This document shows, piece after piece, positions 33,301-36,077 of a DNA stretch of 36,077 nucleotides (position 1 is its first letter; each line of letters opens with the position of its first letter). The stretch is from Rikenellaceae bacterium (GTDB lineage Bacteria; Bacteroidota; Bacteroidia; Bacteroidales; UBA932): contig CAAFZB010000032.1 of the NCBI GenBank assembly GCA_900767405.1, forward strand, positions 1 through 36,077. Direction: 5' to 3'. The translations under genes were made by a program, and so were the position numbers. Under the pieces are notes generated by a model, which was not told the origin of the DNA, did not search any database, and worked only from the letters and a program-made list of their open reading frames with translations.

Positions 33301-35286
33301 GTCAAAGTCCGCGTTCTTCGTATTAATCTTGTAACGGAGTTTTACGTCAACCTCCGTATTGATGTCTGTTTGGGTTTTTTCATCATATTCGCTGGGGATG
33401 AATATCTTGCCGTCATCATACTCGGGCACGAATACAACCGACTGTACAACGTTCTCAAGTGCTGTAAGACGGGCCTTGAGTTCGGTGATTTCATTGTTTA
33501 TACCCACGAGTTTCTCATTAACCTCGGTCCTCAGAGTATTTACCGAATCTGAAATTGCCTGGTCGATTATACCTCCCTTCTCAATGGCGTTCTGTATATA
33601 AGTCTGGTAGTCATCCGTAAGGGAATCCCTAAGGTCTGCGATTTCCTGCCTTATGTGCTGGGCTACTGTATCGACCTTATTTCCAATGCTGTCGATTTTT
33701 GCATCAACCTGAGCGATTGTGTAGTACCCGTTGAACTTGGAACTAACCCATCCGCCCATTCCATCGGGCTCCAATCCAAGGAAGTTGAATACTCCGGCAA
33801 GGCTGTCAGAGATTTCCTTCTCCCTCTCAAGAGTAGAGAAAGTCTGATTGGCCCAGCCCTTTATTCCATTTGTCAAATCTCCGTCCACATAATTCTGGAG
33901 ATCGGTTATGGCGTTGTTAAGCGTAACGTCGGCCTGCTTGAGCCTGTCTATCTCTGGCCTTATATTATCTTTAAGAGAATCCAGATGAGCCTTTCCGAGC
34001 GAATCGATACGCTTGTTTACCTTTCCATCAATGTCCTGGAGTTTTTTGATATCTTCCCTGATGGCTTCTGCCTGCTGCTCAAGCGAGTTCACCCTTCCGG
34101 TAATGGACTCGAGAGCGCTCTTTGTCTCACCGGCAAGCTTTTCTACAGCGGTAAGCCTTGTACGAATGTCGCCAAGGTCCTTTATTTCGGTCTCTATAGA
34201 TGTAAGCCGTTTCTCAATACCCTCTATCTTTGCACCCTGATCCTTGTATTTCTTATCGAATTCATCGGCCACGTCCTGAATAGCTTTCTTGTAAGCGGCC
34301 TCAATGTCCGACTTTGCCGTGTTAAGGTCGTTTCTCAGACCTTCAATCTTGTTCAGCAGTTCTGTGTCGGCTGCCTTGTAATCCTTCTCAATGCCATCGT
34401 CGGCGTCCTTGTAACCCTTCTCGATAGTGGCTTTGAGGTTTGCCAGCAACTGGTCTGTCTTAGCAATAGTATAGTAATCGTCGAGAGTATCTGCAACTGC
34501 AGAAATCACCCAGTTCTGGAGCGCTTCCACCTTCTTGTCCAGAATGTCGAGCACGTCGTCGTGCGCCGTTTTTATCGCCTCGGCGTAGTCTTTGCGGATT
34601 TGTTCGGCTTCCTTCCACAATGCTTCTATATCTGCTTCATCCTTGTCAAACCTTCTTTCAATCGTGGGAATATAGTCGATTACGTTTCCAAGAGTTGCCT
34701 TGAGTTCTTTCAGATCTTCGATCATTGGACCAAGTTCTCCGACAGTCTTCTGATATTCTTCGAGACTTACGAAATTAGCCTCCGTCCACTCCTTGGTATT
34801 TTGTATCTCTTCGCCCAGACGGCTGTTGAGTTCGGCCAATTCTGCCCTGAATGTCTCAAGTTCCTTGATCTGTTCTTCCAGAGTGCCGACTCTCTTTTCA
34901 AGATCCTCAATGGACGCATCGATTGAGTTGAGCTTGTTCTTCATCTCGTCACGGGTAGCTTCCAGAGCCTCGATAAGGGCTCTGTTCTCATCTGCCTTCT
35001 CTATGGCCTTTGAGATTCTGGTATCAAGATCAGAGATCTTCCCCTCAAGTTCCCCTTTCATCGCCTGAAGTTTCTTGATATCAGACTCCATTTGGGTATC
35101 CTTGTCCTTAAGAACAGTTACGGCAGCGTCTATCTGCTTAACCTGTTCAACGATAGGATTGATGTGCACCTCGGTAAAGGTGTCAATCTGGTTCTGCATT
35201 GAAGCAATCTCGTTTCTATAACAAGCTGTTACAGAAAGAGAAATTGCCAACAACGGAATCAAAACTTTTTGAAGTTTCATATTCAT
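30367..35286 (-). CDS. Giant coiled-coil stalk / BACON-repeat surface lipoprotein
   Basis: About 1,639 aa from ATG 35286 (ATGs at 35280, 35310 and 35319 also possible). The signal ends in a lipobox (LLAISLSVTAC). Residues about 22-610 are long heptad-rich coiled coil with two similar breaks (DDYYTIAKTDQ; NGYYTIAQVDA). A beta domain (about 615-745, from VVFVPEYDDGKIFIP) leads to a poly-Gly linker near 747-755. Then come about seven Ig-like BACON repeats, each ending in a TxxQ-type strand (KITQD, FIQD, FTQS, FKQT, VTQA), with repeated core motifs (DxxGDW; FTPATGGTPTVFTFTQS against FKPATGGTPTVITFKQT), and a divergent C-terminal domain. BACON domains occur in Bacteroidota surface proteins that bind carbohydrate or mucin. 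An extended surface adhesin or sensor is inferred. The gene looks more A+T-rich than its neighbours. Confidence 0.85.
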   Translation of the reverse strand: MNMKLQKVLIPLLAISLSVTACYRNEIASMQNQIDTFTEVHINPIVEQVKQIDAAVTVLKDKDTQMESDIKKLQAMKGELEGKISDLDTRISKAIEKADENRALIEALEATRDEMKNKLNSIDASIEDLEKRVGTLEEQIKELETFRAELAELNSRLGEEIQNTKEWTEANFVSLEEYQKTVGELGPMIEDLKELKATLGNVIDYIPTIERRFDKDEADIEALWKEAEQIRKDYAEAIKTAHDDVLDILDKKVEALQNWVISAVADTLDDYYTIAKTDQLLANLKATIEKGYKDADDGIEKDYKAADTELLNKIEGLRNDLNTAKSDIEAAYKKAIQDVADEFDKKYKDQGAKIEGIEKRLTSIETEIKDLGDIRTRLTAVEKLAGETKSALESITGRVNSLEQQAEAIREDIKKLQDIDGKVNKRIDSLGKAHLDSLKDNIRPEIDRLKQADVTLNNAITDLQNYVDGDLTNGIKGWANQTFSTLEREKEISDSLAGVFNFLGLEPDGMGGWVSSKFNGYYTIAQVDAKIDSIGNKVDTVAQHIRQEIADLRDSLTDDYQTYIQNAIEKGGIIDQAISDSVNTLRTEVNEKLVGINNEITELKARLTALENVVQSVVFVPEYDDGKIFIPSEYDEKTQTDINTEVDVKLRYKINTKNADFDPKNYTIVGDLIDAASATKVVFAGKKIEFKTITYTKEKGILECVFNTEVLPASFYDHSKSAAMSLCIYDNNTEISSAYIGLRLKSVTSGGGGGGGDEPVGSFRVDPSSFHVGISGGDYEPKVICSSSVNWIVDKIEYSSGNGWVDVQVDKNATDNGRVGGITGNSYDVYSGISRLYVMVSSSSYTEERTATITLTSVNYEGLGFYSRDQQITLKITQDARTEQTVTVDPEEITSGMTFDWEGLRTDGEGDSYKFTVTPSDQQSDWRVFVEPQSAESWVVVNRERLSQGAGLVTVTANARTKGLSSYYKDEHKAKIVVTPSTGGQRIEIPVEQGFRPDGKLIFNPSVMEVYFDWNESGSGSAYRFTISPEDQLREWNYQGDTDEFKNFDKLFSGTGFGQYYHDGNTGESDMTVYPKEMNKSFTDAKTGIVTFVSASGQSQYPMTFIQDVRPGQELEFDKDDTSVDFTWDQYISGTTSKTYTIKVSPKDKQGDWPAPTADADWISVSRSNVNKTDGSATVSISVKSSVIEGRNGKVTIKSADGKTAREIAVNQLSRPEQTITITSQPDQEYTIDWKATKEYKLTVTSSDNLGDWKCDEGDAAFKNAFTVTVGSWNNNQSVVTISAKEKNTSLSESKSGKITFTPATGGTPTVFTFTQSVRTQAQILDITPSGPEHSFTWKQTDNVTYTITVHPSDDSGDWECETGENFEDYFTINGQDSRDGSGNATITVNVKGNNRSLENDISSKLTFKPATGGTPTVITFKQTKCPTAQTFTSASPADGSTLVFKANKNVRGSNSNKDIDISVTTSDGLDDWTYEGSDDWIDLNKSGGKLTVSVNSENKSGSNRTGTVTIYSANGDATLSYTVTQAKDNLFWSSVTKKIENGTTGAFNVTLYNNMEVNGSATVSASGLSNNVKINNSQSFNPSIDSKLDIKINNSLGKLSSKDVTFTIKYKDGGEDSFKLTVGNRGVIKNNYYIEPAD

Positions 35287-35338
35287 AATTGTTTTTATTT
35301 GGTGTTTCATAATTTGCATTTTTTACGCAGTAAAATTG

Positions 35339-35370
35339 CGAATTTACTAATTATTATTGTAAAAGTCAAA
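35339..35370 (-). promoter_or_regulatory. Promoter of the giant lipoprotein gene
   Basis: On the minus strand TTTG (35367-35370), 20 nt, then TAAATTCG (35339-35346), one mismatch from TAnnTTTG. Transcription would start near 35333, about 45 nt before ATG 35286. Confidence 0.5.
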
Positions 35371-35419
35371 AAAGCAAGAGCGTAGGCAGCGCAAAATCGG
35401 TGCCAACCCGGACCTTTTT

Positions 35420-35618
35420 GTCATTGCGGGCTTTTTGTCATTGCGGGCCCCGACCCTCCGTCACCCCGGACCTGAGCCGGGGTCCCTTGAGGCGGGAGAT
35501 GCTGAATCGAGTTCAGCATGACTGCGGGACTGTCATTTCGGGCCTCGACCCTTCGTCATTGCGGGCCCTGTCCTTCGTCATTACGGGCTTTTTGTCATTG
35601 CGGGCCCCGACCCGCAAT
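35420..35618. repeat. Degenerate array of GTCATTGCGGGC units with hairpins
   Basis: Seven copies or near-copies of GTCATTGCGGGC start at 35420, 35437, 35460 (as GTCACCCCGGAC), 35532, 35555, 35577 and 35594. Spacing is 17, 23, 72, 23, 22 and 17 nt. Inverted repeats are embedded: CCCCGG/CCGGGG (35464-35482), ATGCTGAA/TTCAGCAT (35499-35519), and ATTGCGGG/CCCGCAAT (35597-35618). No real gene covers this stretch. It resembles a nest of dispersed palindromic (REP-like) elements. Confidence 0.75.
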
Positions 35619-35624
35619 CCCATC

Positions 35625-35655
35625 CGTACACACGCGAATCATTCGCGGTTGTACG
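35625..35655. repeat. 31-bp near-palindrome (imperfect hairpin)
   Basis: Outer arms CGTACA (35625-35630) / TGTACG (35650-35655) and inner arms CGCGAAT (35633-35639) / ATTCGCG (35641-35647) around a single C at 35640, with one 2-nt mismatch step. It could be a protein-binding site or an RNA hairpin. Confidence 0.7.
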
Positions 35656-35665
35656 AAAATCATCC

Positions 35666-35744
35666 GTGCGTCAGAAGGCGGATTTCACGCACAATCACAT
35701 CAAATTACCCTCTCTGTGCGTCAGAATGGCGTTTTCACGCACAA
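35666..35744. repeat. Pair of 29-bp direct repeats, exactly 50 bp apart
   Basis: Copies at 35666-35694 and 35716-35744 both begin GTGCGTCAGAA and end TTTCACGCACAA, differing only by a few bases in the middle. Each has inverted ends GTGCGT / ACGCAC, so each can fold. The gap between is 21 nt. Only two copies exist and there are no cas genes, so I do not call it CRISPR. Confidence 0.75.
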
Positions 35745-35886
35745 ACCGAACAAAAACCTAATGACTTCGGCTCGTTGGCGAGCGCGAGTCCCATCCTGCC
35801 GGTCATTCCTGAACTTAAACGTTTTATCCGGTGAGAAAACGGATAATCCTTCCAATCTTTGCAGCCGACAAACTTTAAACTTGACT

Positions 35887-36077
35887 ATGACAGACTTTAA
35901 CAACTATGGTGTCGGCCGGTACATCGACCTGATGTTCGACCGCGGCTTCAAGAGGGTATTCGGGAAGGAGGCTAACAAGGATGTCCTCATCGCCTTCCTG
36001 AATCAGGTTATCCCGGACAAGGTCATCGCAGACCTTAAATTCATCAACATCGAGAACGAGGGGCTTGCATCGGACAG
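35887..36077 (+). CDS. Rpn family recombination-promoting nuclease / putative transposase, 5' part
   Basis: 63 codons from the ATG at 35887 to the right edge. The N-terminus (YIDLMFDRGFKRVFG, then KDVLIAFLNQVIPDK) matches the start of PD-(D/E)XK nuclease-family 'transposases' (Rpn group), abundant in multiple copies in Bacteroidales. Rpn proteins promote recA-independent recombination by DNA nicking or cleavage. The catalytic motif would lie beyond the window. A possible -7 element (AATCTTTG at 35854-35861) and an inverted repeat TTATCCG/CGGATAA (35824-35846) lie upstream. The repeat-rich region in front of it may be linked to its activity. Confidence 0.85.
   Translation, partial: MTDFNNYGVGRYIDLMFDRGFKRVFGKEANKDVLIAFLNQVIPDKVIADLKFINIENEGLASD

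Noticed and set aside
33655..34926. Plus-strand frame of 423 codons opposite the coiled-coil region
   Set aside because: Leu/Val/Phe/Cys-rich sequence arises from reading heptad coding backwards; no consistent membrane topology or domain.
35666..35744. Two 29-bp repeats with a 21-nt gap as a CRISPR array
   Set aside because: Only two copies, imperfect, gap shorter than normal spacers, and no cas genes in the window.
35400..35834. Open frame of 144 codons over the repeat region
   Set aside because: It is built from the repeat units and hairpins, has low-complexity Pro/Arg/Ser composition and resembles no family.

Overview
The window looks like a chromosomal segment of a Bacteroidales (Bacteroidota) bacterium with roughly balanced base composition. 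The evidence is: Bacteroides-type promoters (TTTG, about 19-20 nt, TAnnTTTG) and no obvious Shine-Dalgarno sequences; DUF3575, BACON and DUF4922 family proteins; many lipoproteins and outer-membrane beta-barrels; a class I fumarase; and a partial Rpn/PD-(D/E)XK 'transposase' gene at the right edge. I cannot name a genus from the sequence alone. Nearly all genes are on the minus strand. The exceptions are a manC-murI reading frame, one tRNA-Asn and the Rpn gene.

Layout. 1-4.6 kb: a tightly packed envelope operon (beta-barrel, large sensor-MscS channel, a second outer-membrane protein that runs off the left edge). 4.7-8.1 kb: a secreted patatin-POTRA-barrel protein behind an AraC-type regulator, whose promoter is framed by an 11-bp inverted repeat. 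8.2-10.9 kb: fumarase and peptide chain release factor 2; this prfB has no programmed frameshift. 10.9-12.7 kb (+): an uninterrupted reading frame joining a complete mannose-1-phosphate guanylyltransferase-like protein to a complete glutamate racemase. 12.7-18.1 kb: a peptidoglycan-salvage operon with overlapping genes (DUF4922-SpoIID/LytB protein, AmpG-like permease, NamZ-type exo-muramidase) preceded by a Nudix hydrolase. 18.1-18.4 kb: tRNA-Asn with a textbook promoter and terminator. 18.4-19.0 kb: a small lipoprotein whose signal peptide start appears broken. 19.0-21.4 kb: glycerol kinase overlapping a monoacylglycerol-lipase-like hydrolase. 21.4-27.0 kb: a complete RND tripartite efflux operon. 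27.0-30.2 kb: two DUF3575 barrels flanking an OmpA-like/TPR lipoprotein. 30.4-35.3 kb: a giant lipoprotein (about 1,639 aa) with a coiled-coil stalk of about 590 residues and about seven BACON-like Ig domains. 35.4-35.75 kb: an intergenic region dense with short repeats and hairpins. 35.9 kb to end: the Rpn-family gene.

How the genes fit together. Several neighbouring units concern the cell envelope: D-glutamate and GDP-mannose supply (manC-murI), recovery of MurNAc/muropeptides (LytB-like, AmpG-like, NamZ), glycerolipid breakdown (lipase plus GlpK), efflux, and a possible surface assembly (DUF3575/OmpA-like/DUF3575 plus the stalk lipoprotein). The best candidates for something undescribed are the ManC-MurI fusion frame, the giant stalk/BACON lipoprotein with its DUF3575 neighbours, and the repeat-rich region in front of the Rpn gene.
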